This document shows, one piece after another, positions 11,099 to 21,499 of a stretch of DNA of 64,000 bases. The notes below the pieces were generated by a model. The model made no database searches, was not told where the DNA came from, and saw only the letters and a list, made by a program, of their open reading frames with translations. The stretch is from NCBI GenBank assembly GCA_023512835.1, contig CM042089.1, positions 49,003,004 to 49,067,003 on the forward strand, in the 5' to 3' direction. The position numbers were made by a program, and so were the translations under genes. Origin of the DNA: Taxillus chinensis (taxonomy: Eukaryota; Streptophyta; Magnoliopsida; Santalales; Loranthaceae). Each line of letters opens with the position of its first letter. Within the stretch, counting starts at the first letter, position 1.

Positions 11099-11655
11099 CA
11101 AATGCAATATTACATTATATTATAAACAAATTAGTTACATTTTTGTGTGCGAAGAAAACAAGACAAGCTATTGTGCACAGTTTTGATCATATCTAAATTC
11201 AGATATCTGATTTAAAGTGCAAAAGTTTTCCAAAATAAAATAAATAAACATGAAATCAGTGTTAGATATACTTAATAAAACAATTGTCTTGTTTAGACCA
11301 CCTCATAGTGGGCACTTTTTCCGTATGAGGAAAACTAAGAGATTAGAAGCAGAATGCACAGACAATACATTCTTCACACAAAAGACCAGTCAATGAAAGA
11401 AAAGGCAAGACAACAAAGCATGTTCTCCTCTGAAGCAAGGGCTTTACATGCACTAGCTTGTTCATAGGAAATGGTTCGTCCCATTGTCGACATGCGATTC
11501 CAGGCAAAGAATAATACAATAATAAAATAATAAAAGATCTGTCATATTTTTAGTACTCTATCTATTCTCAAATACCCATTAAAACTAATGATGTTATAAA
11601 TTCTGCATTATATCATATTGAAGACCAAATAACAAACATGAAAATGATTGATTTA

Positions 11656-11772
11656 CTTGGGAGGGAATTCTCTGGAGTTGAAGCATGGTCCAAGCATCCC
11701 TATGGTCATTAGCCCACAAAAGTTAAGGTTTGGACAGCCTGAACTAACATGTTTCACAAGTTCCACACAACC
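11656..11772 (-). pseudogene. Captured exon of a YggS/PROSC-type PLP-homeostasis protein
   Basis: The minus strand encodes GCVELVKHVSSGCPNLNF then CGLMTIGM, the highly conserved core of the PLP-binding YggS/PROSC (PLPBP) family, whose members bind pyridoxal phosphate and buffer vitamin B6. After GLMTIGM one extra base near 11692 shifts the frame; in the other frame LDHASTPEN follows, as the family expects (xDYTSTPENF). The exon is therefore real but broken. It lies on the same strand as the UBC13-like exon inside CACTA 2. Confidence 0.85.
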
Positions 11773-12882
11773 AAAGTAAATAGAACTCACTTGGCCCAAT
11801 GGCATAATAAATAGAACTCGGAGTTGAACTAACGCCTAATTTGGCTACAGCCCCAATAGAACTCAAACAAAGATAGCTGAAATTGATTCATTCGGAGGTA
11901 CTTAGAGGTGTAAACAAAAAGTAAATCAATAGTGGGAAAAGAATGGTGCATGTTGCAAATTAACAATGTTTAGAATTCGGTTGGCCCACTATTCACCAAA
12001 GGAACGAGATACACTAAAACCCAAATCCCCAACACCCAAATAGTCCTTTGTTTGTTTTGTGCACATTTAAGCTCTTATTTATTAGACATCCAAAATATGC
12101 TTTCAACTTTTATTTTTAAAATTTAAAATAATAATACTATCAACCTAACAAACCAAAAAAACGAAAATCCACCACATAAACCATGGAAGACATCCGTTCC
12201 AGTACCTTACTTCTTCTCCACTAGTATTCACTTGAACTAAGACCTTTAAAGGCTTTCTTCGCCACTCCCAACCATATGATTAAGACAATTTGCAATTTGA
12301 TTCTAAGAGAATAGATGAAACAAATGTTCTTATCAGGGGACTTGCTACAAAGCTCTTCAAAGGACCAATATGATATTACAAGTTCGGTTCGATCAAGGGC
12401 ACAAATACATTGACCATAATCTCATATGAAAAAAAAAAAGGCAAGGCAAAAAAATGGCATATATTTAAAAAATCTAATAGTTTTACAAAAAAATTCCCTC
12501 TAGAATGTCTTCACCAAAAAAATTATGATAAAGTTGTCACTTGAAATATTATTTGAATTCTTCCATTTTTATTTGAAATGTTATTTGAAACAAAGTCAAC
12601 GGAGATATAGATAACTCAATTAAAGGGCAATGTCAAACAGTCACAAGATAACAGAATTTAAACTAGAACCCATTATTAAGAACACCGGCCGAATCTCGGG
12701 GCTCAAACTTACTAAGCCGGAGTTTGGTAGGGTAAGAAAGAATTTTTAGTGGACGGATAAGGGGAAACCGATAAATAGTTAATACTTCATTAAAATATCG
12801 ACAAATAACTAAAAAAATAAACAAAACAACCCTACCATCATACTCGACGCCTTTTAAACATTCTATAGGAAACAACTTTTAC

Positions 12883-12930
12883 CTTCTCAACATCTACGGT
12901 CTCCACCATGGCTAGGATTGGTACAGAATT
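12883..12930 (-). pseudogene. Second captured exon piece of the YggS/PROSC-like gene
   Basis: The minus strand reads NSVPILAMVETVDVEK, followed at once by a splice-donor-like gtaaaa (12882-12877). The YggS/PROSC family has GVPNLAMVETVD.EKIA at the position that precedes the GLMTIGM block by roughly 50-60 residues. Being 1.1 kb upstream (in gene sense) of the first captured exon, it is in the correct order and orientation for a captured gene segment that kept its introns. Confidence 0.72.
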
Positions 12931-14397
12931 GCACAATTAAAAGGAATATGAATTAAAAAGGCCAGTCCATAGCTATGAAAAGAAGCATCCATTTAAAGCA
13001 GTGATAAACAATACACGTTCCAAGATACATTCCCTATCCCCTTTAGTTCATAAACATTGTGGCTCAGAGAGAACTATTAAACAAAGTTGGTTGGTTTGCT
13101 TGTTTAAACATCTTCTTGTTTTGTTTCCTAAGAATTGAAGCTAGTACTTTGTTTATTTCCTTTGAATTCAACTTATAATAACATGCGGTATTTGGTTTGG
13201 ACATCTAATCACCCCTGAGTTTTCATATTCTTTTCCTCTATAGTAACAAAATGAATTTAAACAAGCAAGATCAAATTATGGATCGACAACTTTGTATGAT
13301 ACAACAAATGCATCACATTGACACCAATTCAAACATATGAAACATGAATTGGGCACCAAATTTATAATACGGAAGTATTTGCCATAAGGCGTTCGTGTTT
13401 GGATCATCTTACCAATCACAATAATCCCATAAGATTGATCTTCAACGTAGTTTGTTCTCTTACTTAAACTAAAATATTCCCAAAACCCATAACGTTTAGT
13501 ACTTCAGTTAACCTCGACCCAGCATAGCATTAATTCATTATATTTATATGTACAAGTCCTTTCCAACTAAATACATCTATTTTACAGCAGACAAGAAACG
13601 AGTAGAGATGAACGAAAGGAAAGACAAGAAAATGGAGAAGATAGGAGTTAGGTTTAACCTATTACTGGAGTTTCAATTTTGTCTCTTCCATGCAAATCAT
13701 ATCAAAACCAACTTGATTTTGTTATTTACTTAAAAAAACCAAGAGCCGAATCGGGGATGACGTCATATGAATTTTAGTGAGTTTTCCATTAAAAACAAAA
13801 AAACAAAACCAAAACTAAAAAAAGAAAGAAAAAAAATAATAACAAAACAAATAAATAAAATTAAAATCATTATTGAGGATTATAGTTTGAAAATGAACTA
13901 AAGATAAGAAGACTTAGCATAATAAGAATTCCAGGATGCTAATTATAAGATAAGATGTACTCAATAAAACATAATTACAAATGAACCATAATGTTACATG
14001 AAGAGCATTTCAACCACCGCCATCTTTGTTGGAAGTTTGTTTAACCTGAACTGCTAGATGAACATAGAGTATGTAAGGCAGAAAGAGATGTTAAGGCAGA
14101 AAGAGTATGTAGTGAGCAAATACGTTCATCTCAAGATCTATTATATAAAAACCAGAAATACTCAAATTGGATTTCCCTATTACTTACAGCTTGAGGTTTA
14201 AAAGCACCTAAACTGGTTCAGTCTGAACAGAATGATACTTACCTGCATACCTAGCTTGTTGCATCTTGTTTCCCGGATAACCCATAATCTATTAGAAAGA
14301 AATAAAACACTCTAAGAAATGTTGAGTTGAAAGCTTGATATTTAAAAATATAAAACTATGGTCATAAAAGGAAAAAAAAGCATAATAACAACTCAAA

Positions 14398-14980
14398 ATG
14401 TACCAATTAGTTTCTGATTTATGTTCTTCAAACGAAAATTCTAAAAATCAACCACAAACCCCCGGGCATACCAAAATCATTTTCTACACAAAATTCTTGA
14501 ATGCAAAGAAAGAAGAAGAACTATCTAACCATTTTCCAACGCGAATTCGTATCTTAAACATTAAACTTGAGGAATTCTAGAATCAAAGCGCTAGAAAAAA
14601 AGGAAGAAATAGTCTCCCAACCTCAAGAGCCAAGACACATCATAAAAGAAGAAAAAGAAGCGAATCTCGTTCGACCACCTCAATGGCTCTCTAGTGACCC
14701 TCGGCACTCCTCTAGCGGTCCTCCACGAGAAACCACCAACCAAGCATCCACATCCGGCCACCATCATTAAGTTTCGTCTGTCTCAAGCGCCGATTGAATT
14801 GGCGTGATTGGATATCTCTCTCTTTCCGGTTTTGGCCATGTGGGTACGCGAGAGAAGGAAGCGGATAACTATTCCTAGCTAGGGTTCTCAATGGAGAGTA
14901 TGTGTAGTGTTCGTCGATGAATGAGGGAAAGTGGCCGTTATTGTTTTTTTTTTTTTATGGGCATTAAGTAAAAGGGAGGG
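14398..14980. other. GC-richer segment near the right end of CACTA 2, no function recognised
   Basis: Between AT-rich intron-like DNA and the subterminal repeats, 14600-14930 has balanced base composition. On the minus strand it could be the 5' untranslated or first-exon part of a captured gene (frames rich in Arg, Trp and Gly, no family recognised). A plus-strand frame ending EEKEANLVRPPQWLSSDP is equally unassigned. Confidence 0.3.
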
Positions 14981-15134
14981 ATTTAATTTATGTAACACTT
15001 ATATTTCACTAAAAATATCCCGCCTATCAAAAATATTTGGCGCACAATTTGACCCAAGATGCCGCCTTGTAATTTTTTTTAGTACTTACTTATTGTAACA
15101 CTTTTTTAATAGTGTTATCCTTTGATGTTACGGT

Positions 15135-15154
15135 AGGCCTGATTTCTTGTAGTG
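15135..15154 (-). repeat. CACTA 2 right terminal inverted repeat
   Basis: Perfect inverted copy of 9085-9104, followed by the 3-bp duplication ttt at 15155-15157. Confidence 0.94.
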
Positions 15155-17080
15155 TTTGTTCCCCTTTTCTACCGCAATAGCTCCCTAAACGTCAGCCCAC
15201 GACAATGCTACAGATCGGCCGACGTTGAGCATTCCGACTACAGCGCACCTTCCCACGGCGATCCCTCCATTGTCGCGATACCCGCCATACCAACCTGACG
15301 CCAACCGTTCCAGCCATGACGCAAAAAGGCCCCCGAACCCAGTAACCCTGTTTGGAGTCTTCAAACCGGACACGTTCTACTGGCGCCACGTTCCAAGAGG
15401 CCGAAGAGCGCACTCGCGAAGACGGGCGTTGCGATCGCTAGCGGCAGTCCAAAATCCCAGAAGGAGGAGAAGTTCGTACGACTGATTGTTGCTGGGTTTT
15501 TTTTTGTTCACGATGTTCAACCATCGGTTGTAGGACTGCAAAGCGAAGACAATTTGGTTTGTGAAATTGAGGAAAGGTGTGGCGTGGGATACCTCTCGCC
15601 TTTTGTTTCTTTTTATTTCTTGATGTGTTTTCGCTTGTGTTTTTGTGGTGTTTTCTTTGCTGGATTTTTTTTTTACACTAGTAAATGGGTTGCTTGATTG
15701 CTTAACTTCCTATACTGAATCACTATCAAAGGACAAAGTTTTTTTTAAGTCTTTCACCGTCAAAAGATGGAGTTTATTAAAATTTACTTCCCACATAATC
15801 ATCTCATCTATCTAGTATGAATTTAAATGTGGATTTTTATTGTGATTATTTCATCTAGCAAGACTTATTTATCATCAGTTCGTTTTTGTTGTGGTGACTT
15901 TCTCTTTGTGGTTGATTGTTTATGCTCCTCGATGTGTACACGTCCATGTCAAGACTGCTCTCCCTCTGTGTGTTTTTCTAGCTTTTTTTTATGGTTTTGT
16001 ATTGCCATGTCACTTAAGGTGCTGGCCATATTCATCTTGATACCACTAATGGTCCTAGCTATGATAAAATCAATATTGTCTGATTATTTTGCTCCTAAAG
16101 TATTTGGTTTCTGTTTCAAATTATGTCTCTTTGTGACTTCAATTTGAATTTAAATATGCAGTTTTCTTTCAGTCAAGTGTTTTTTTTTTAAAACATGAAT
16201 TATGCTTGTCTGTTATTGTCCTGACCTTTTAATCAAGTCGGTCCTGCATGAATTTCTTTTTGCTGCATTTAATTGATGTTTTATTGGTCACCCCTGCTGT
16301 GTTCTTTTTATCACAGATAGCCTTCTTCGGTTGGCTTTTACACTTTTTGTTTTGCAGGAATTTTTATTGTTTCAATTTTGTAGGAAGTTATGTTTTTTTC
16401 TTTTCCAGTTAGAAATTCTTTTGAATTGTAATAAGGTCCCATGTGATCTCTTTCTTTTTGTAACACGTAAAGGACCAAAAATAGTGGAAAAGCACAAAAA
16501 AAAGAGAGGAAAAAAAAGTGAGAAAAAAAGAAGAAAGTTTTATTATTGTTATTATTTTTTTTGGATGTCACTTTCACACACAAATAAGTTTTTTTTTATG
16601 TTTTATTTAGATTTGCTTTAAAATATTTTTTAATATATGTACATTTTTAAAGGTAAAAAAAACTTTAAAATGTCTTTAAACACACAAAAAAATTGCTTTC
16701 CTTTTTTAAAAAAAAGTCAAGTTTTTCCCAAACCAAAAAGGTTTTTTTTTTTGACAAATGAAAATATGTTATTTATTTACAAAAAACCAAACAAAATTTT
16801 GTTTTAAATACAAATTAATTTTTTCATCATTTTGATTTATTTCTTAGAATTTCTTTTGGCATAATCGTCTTTAAGTTCACGTTAGACCTCTTAGGAAAAT
16901 TCAATTTAATTTTAATCTTAACAAATTACTTAGAACAAATAAAATGAAGAAACCGTTGATCTTTAGGACAATCAATTTAGGACTAAATTATTTTACAATT
17001 GTACTCTAGTTTTTTTTTCTTAATGCTTTATGTTTTTTTTAGTTTAAGAATAATTATTAAACTAATATTAAGAATAATTA
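15155..17080 (+). repeat. TR-GAG 1 left LTR, second part, 3' end deleted
   Basis: Resumes at tttgttcccc and matches the right LTR from about 22665 to 24575. It then breaks off: the last 453 bp of the LTR (24576-25028 in the right copy), the primer-binding site and the start of gag are missing. The 106-residue open frame at 15827-16147 is identical in the right LTR (23332-23652) because both are LTR copies; nothing marks it as a gene. Confidence 0.92.
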
Positions 17081-17134
17081 GTTTAAAGAAGATGACCAGT
17101 CCCTGGCAATAATTATTAAACTAATATTAAACTA
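17081..17134 (+). other. Deletion junction with templated filler DNA
   Basis: Between LTR sequence ending at 17080 and gag coding from 17135 lie about 54 bp of patchwork. 17093-17106 contains cagtccctgg, also found in gag at 17191-17200 (agtccctgg). 17107-17129 repeats aataattattaaactaata from LTR positions 17050-17070. Short copies of both flanks are typical of error-prone end joining with template switching. Confidence 0.75.
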
Positions 17135-18319
17135 AAAGCTGTGGAAGGAATAGAAACCTATGGAATGATCAGTCCTCAAGACTTGTGCCTAGTCCCTGGA
17201 GTTATTCTACCACCAAAATTCAAGGTTCCGGAATTTGAAAAGTTTAATGGATCTCAATGCCCTAGGACACATATCACTATGTACTGTAGGAAGATGGCTG
17301 CTCACGCCAGTGATGATAAACTCCTAATCCACTATTTCCAAGAAAGTCTGACTGGGGGACCACTCCGATGGTATATTCAGTTGGAGGGGCATCATATCAG
17401 GACCTGGAGAGACCTTGCAACTGCATTCCTAATGCAGTACAAGCATGTCACAGAGTTGGACCTCGACAGGTTAGCACTGCTGGCTTTTGAAAAAGGGGCT
17501 AATGAAAGCTTTAAAATCTATGCTAGAAGGTGGAGGGAAGCAGCTATGGAAGTCCAACCCCCGTTGACTGAAAAAGAGTTGACCACAATGTTCATCAGAA
17601 CTCTAAAAGGGGTATACTATGAGAAGCTAATCGGCAATGTGTCTAGCAACTTTGCAGACCTAGTAGCTTCCGGGGAACGCATAGAAGATGGTATTAAGGA
17701 AGGGAAGCTTCATGGAGATACACCTGATCCACCAAAGAAGTCTCCACTGGGGGGAAAGAAAAAGGAAGCTGATACTCAAGTAGTTTGGCAGAATCCTCCT
17801 ATTCCTCAAGGAACTTTTGGGGCATATCCAGGTCTTTTCCCTACACCTGGATTTTATGCGGGGTCACATCCATTTGCAGCCTATGCAGCCCCAGTACCCC
17901 AATTCCCAACATATCAACCACCAAGGGGAGCCCCTAGCCCTCTTCCACCAGTCCCACCTCCGACTGTACAACTAGGGCCCCAGCAGACGTCCGCTAGGCC
18001 AAATCAAGTTTCCAACAAGACTAAGCTAGAATTTGACCCAATTCCCATAACGTACACTGAGTTATATCCACAGCTTTTGAAAGCCGGTATGGTGAGCCCT
18101 ATACCTATGGGAGAAGTGAAGCAACCTTACCCGACATGGTACAAAGCAGATGCCCGTTGCGCCTATCACAATAACGGCGTTGGTCACAACATTGAGGGTT
18201 GCATTGCCTTCAAGAAAAAGGTCCAACATCTACTCAATTCCAAATGGTTGGATTTCTCAAAGCAAGCTAGTGCACCAAATGTCAACTCAAATCCATTGCC
18301 AGAGCATTCCAACCAGTGA
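17135..18319 (+). pseudogene. TR-GAG 1 gag protein, N-terminally truncated
   Basis: A 395-codon open frame encodes a Ty3/Gypsy retrotransposon gag of the Tat/Ogre type. The N-terminal part has YGMISPQDLCLVPG and FKVPEFEKFNGSQCPRTHI, then the Retrotrans_gag core (LRWYIQLEG, TWRDLATAF, QYKHVTELDLDRLALLAF, YARRWREAA). A Pro/Gly-rich middle (about residues 215-300) precedes ITYTELYPQLLKAG, and a zinc-binding-like CAYHNNGVGHNIEGC at about residue 345 ends the protein. The frame starts with KAVEG because the upstream part was deleted (compare the longer copy at 32998-34400), and no ATG is in place. No pol follows. Confidence 0.87.
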
Positions 18320-18904
18320 ACCGTGAACATGGGAGCCATTGGAATAAAGGAGAGGAGCAAGTTTTGTTTCACCTTGAGAAACTTTGTGGGAGTTTAGAAC
18401 TTTTTTTTTTTTGTGTTTGGTTTTGTCAATCTTGTTTTACATTCTGCATGCTTTTTGAAATTCTAGAACTTTTTTCTTTTGTTTGGCATTTGTGAAAAAT
18501 AATCAAGCCTGTTCTTTTTAAAAGTTGTTTTACCCGCATTTTACATGCAATGTCTATTGCTACTTGTCTACTCTCTAGGCATGGGTAATAAGCCCAACAG
18601 GGGCATACTGAACAAAGAATCTGGGCTATCTAAGTTTAGCCGAAGTCAAAAGGATTATTAGAGGAGCAATTACCATTGAAAAGAAGGGACCTGATCTAAG
18701 AGAGGCAGCATCCACTTCAAACATGAGCATTTGACACGAAAAGTTCCTTTTGTCGCCAAGAGATAAGTTAATTCCTGTTTGAGCATTTTGAGACAAATTT
18801 TGATTGTTTAAAATGAAGAGAGGCCGTCTTTTCTTTCCTCGTAATACTATCATTGCTAGCCCTTTTGAGCCTGAATATATATTTTCTTTGACATAACCCG
18901 ATCC

Positions 18905-19215
18905 ATAGTTCACCCCACATTGGGGCAATTCATAAATAGCAAGATCCCATTTTGGGGCAGTTCTGTAAAATAATTCTTATGCAGGGGCTTTTTTTTTAAA
19001 ACCCCTCATAAATGCATATCCCGCAATGGGGCAGTTTTTATTTAAAAAAAAAGAAGCAAAAGAAAAGAAACAAAAGAGCGTAACCCTCGTGTTGGGGCAG
19101 TTTTTAAGACCCCTCACAAAGGTACCCATAATTGGGGCAAAAAGAAAAAAAGAAGCATTTTGTATAGCAAGAACCCACATTGGGACAGAAGTACTCCCAC
19201 ATTGGGGCATTTTAG
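18905..19215. repeat. Degenerate repeats of an attggggca motif
   Basis: About eight copies of cccacattggggca or close variants occur at irregular 25-45 bp spacing (for example near 18915, 18945, 19025, 19093, 19130, 19175, 19198). They probably expanded from one short unit. Confidence 0.6.
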
Positions 19216-20859
19216 CAATTTTGTAAAATATAGTCTGAACTATGGATCAAATTAAGCCTAGAATAGGTTTGAGCCACTTTATACCCTTTCTTGTTAAACC
19301 CAATAACCCAAGCCTATATTACGGTCCTAAATAAAGTCCTCTCAAATTAAACAATCAAAATTATTTCTCAAACGCTCAATAAAGGAACAAGTCATGGGTA
19401 TCTAAGGCGGACTTGATGAAAACCCGCAAGGGCATCAAGGGTAAAATACAAAGCCAGTTACAAGGCAGAAGGTACAACAAGCAAAAAATAAGGCGGGCTT
19501 AGTGAAAACCCAAAGGGGCACTAAGGACAAAATTCAAAGCCAAAAAAAAAAAGAAGGTCAATCATTCAAGACCAAGATCAGTTAACATCTTCTCCAATTG
19601 AGTCATTGAGCATCAAGACTTCGGCAATCGGATATCCTCTTAGATGAAGCCTCTATGCATCAGGTTCAAGATTTGCAGACATCTTCTACAACTGAACCCT
19701 TGACCATCAATTGAGGTCCAAAATCATCCCAATATTCTCTCCATTTGAGCTCCAGAGCATCAAGAGTCCAAGATTACCAAACAAGCATCTAGAATCTCCA
19801 ATTAAGTCCTTAAGCCTCAAGATTCAAACAATCAGGCATTTTCTCTAACCTAGCCTCTGGGTACTTAGATCCAAACTGTCGGATAAAAATTTCCATTTTC
19901 ATATATGTTAGCTCAGCCCAAATCCTCAAACCCATGCAAGGCCTAGCTGAAGGCTACACCTAGTTAGCTCAGAAACTTTGGGAGGCTTCCCCTCAAAAGC
20001 TTTTGCCTCTCTCAAGCGAGAAAACAAGTGGTGATTCTACATTGCATAATCATGTTTCAAAAATCGTTTTCAACAAATTTTATTTTTAAATTCAACTACT
20101 TTGTGTGCGTTACTTTCAATAAAATGCTTATGCCCCACTAAGTTTCCCAGGGTGCCACTTAGCAAGAATGCCCCGAGCAAGCAAGAAAGGGTTCCCAACC
20201 AAGCAAGAAAGGGTTCCCGACTGAATGAACCTGCTCCCCAACAGAAGCCAAAACTATTGACCCCCCAACAAGGTTCAATTGATTTGGAACAATTTCTTGA
20301 GCATTTTGACATTCTGAAGAAAGCAAGCAAGCAAGCCTCCCCCAGCAGCCGGAGCACCCTCAACTAAAGAGTTTTCCTGATGAGATCTGAATTTTATTCC
20401 CTAGCAAGTCCAGTTAAATTCCAGCAATGCCAATCCCCTAGCGGTTTAAGCTCCCTATTAACATAAGATTCATCATGCATCCTAGACATGCATCTCATTG
20501 CATTCCATGCATCACTTGCATACATGCATTATTTTCTTCCATTTCAGAAACGTTGTCGCCTTTGAAGATCCCAGGAGATCATCCTCAACAAGCTTCCTCA
20601 AGTAACCAAGCCTTAAAAGCTTCGGTTGTTCAACCATGAAAGTTATTCGTTATGATTTCTCAAGCCCTAGAAGCCTTTGTGACAATCAAATAAGCATCTC
20701 ATTCTTTTTTAGGTAACCTCGTAGAGCGATCTCATTGAGTGAACTCGTAGAGGGAGCCCCTATTGAGTCTTTAGCAAATTTCATTAGCAATCATTGATTT
20801 CTTTCCAGCCCCTAGATGCCATTTTAGCCCCTCAACCTTAGAGGTCATCCCTATCCGGA

Positions 20860-21290
20860 ATTCCACCGGCAGGCCCCCGGTAACTATCCTCAGTTTTTAA
20901 ATTTACTTCTGAGAAGTCTACAGGCAGTTCCCTTGCACCTATCCCACCTTTCTTTTTCATTCTTTCAGGAAGTCCACCGGTAGGTCCCTGGTAACTATTC
21001 TCAGTTTTCAAATTTACTTCTAGGAAGTCCGCAGGCAGTTCCCCTGCACCTATCCCACCTTTTCTGTTTTATTCTTTCAGGAAGTCCACCAGCAGTTCTC
21101 CGGTACCTATCCTCAGTTGTTAAATTTAATTTCCGAAAGTCCGCAGGCGGTTCCCCTGCACCTATCCAACATTTTCTTTTCAATTTCAAGGAAGTCCACA
21201 GGTGGTTCCCCTGCACTTATCCTTCTCGTTTTCTTTGTTTGGGAAGTCCCCAGGCAGTTCACCTGCGCCTATCCCACCTTTACTCTTCAA
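20860..21290. repeat. 55-bp tandem repeats upstream of the TR-GAG 1 3' LTR
   Basis: Eight diverged copies begin with ggaagtcc(a/g)c near 20860, 20915, 20970, 21023, 21081, 21135, 21190 and 21241, spaced 51-58 bp. Two variants alternate at first: one contains caccggtaggtccc and ends in ctatcctcag, the other contains gcaggcagttccc and ends in cctatcccacc. Such arrays are known in 3' regions of Tat/Ogre elements. Confidence 0.8.
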
Positions 21291-21486
21291 TTCATGTCGG
21301 CCCTAAATGCCTTTTCAATTCTTGGTACTCATAGATGCTTCTTAAATTTTCATTGGCCATAAAAGCCTCCTTTCCACCAATGACGTTTTACCTTGCTTTG
21401 ACATCAGGTAAGTTAGGTAAGTACTCCAACCCGTCCAAAATGATACATTCTTATCTTTGCACACTGTTTGTATACAAACAATGTAC

Positions 21487-21499
21487 AAAGAGGGGCAGC
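21487..21499 (+). promoter_or_regulatory. Polypurine tract of TR-GAG 1
   Basis: aaagaggggcagc immediately precedes the right LTR start at 21500, the position where plus-strand DNA synthesis is primed. Confidence 0.8.

Larger units (their letters stand above)
9085..15154. mobile_element. CACTA 2: 6.1-kb non-autonomous CACTA transposon carrying host-gene fragments
   Basis: Terminal inverted repeats of 20 bp, CACTACAAGAAATCAGGCCT, lie at 9085-9104 and, inverted, at 15135-15154. The duplication ttt is at 9082-9084 and 15155-15157, and the empty site is seen in the right LTR (gactttgttcc, about 22661-22671). No transposase exon is recognisable. Subterminal motifs such as tgttacg and gtgttac cluster at 9105-9460 and 14980-15134. 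The interior is AT-rich and intron-like, with exon fragments of two cellular genes on the minus strand (separate entries). This is the structure of a Pack-type CACTA element. Confidence 0.92.
18320..21486 (+). other. TR-GAG 1 non-coding 3' region
   Basis: No pol domain or long frame is present in these 3.2 kb. Parts match the second TR-GAG element: 19400-19535 (aaggcggacttgatga, gcatcaagg, cactaagg) corresponds to 32270-32420 on the minus strand. Two repeat blocks lie inside it (18905-19215 and 20860-21290). Short frames here, for example 20101-20367, show no family resemblance. Confidence 0.75.

Noticed and set aside
12663..12875. Further PROSC-like exon suggested by SKFEPRDSAGV on the minus strand.
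   Set aside because: Only a vague resemblance to the ESKFGVEP region of the family; too weak to call.
15225..15485. Pro/Arg-rich frame (and the 143-residue version at 22697-23128) that could be a captured gene.
   Set aside because: It differs by frameshifts between the two LTRs and has no recognisable domain; it is LTR sequence.
15827..16147. A 106-residue frame, found again without change at 23332-23652, which looked like a conserved Cys-rich membrane protein.
   Set aside because: Both copies are the same place in two LTRs of one young element, so identity reflects recent reverse transcription, not selection.
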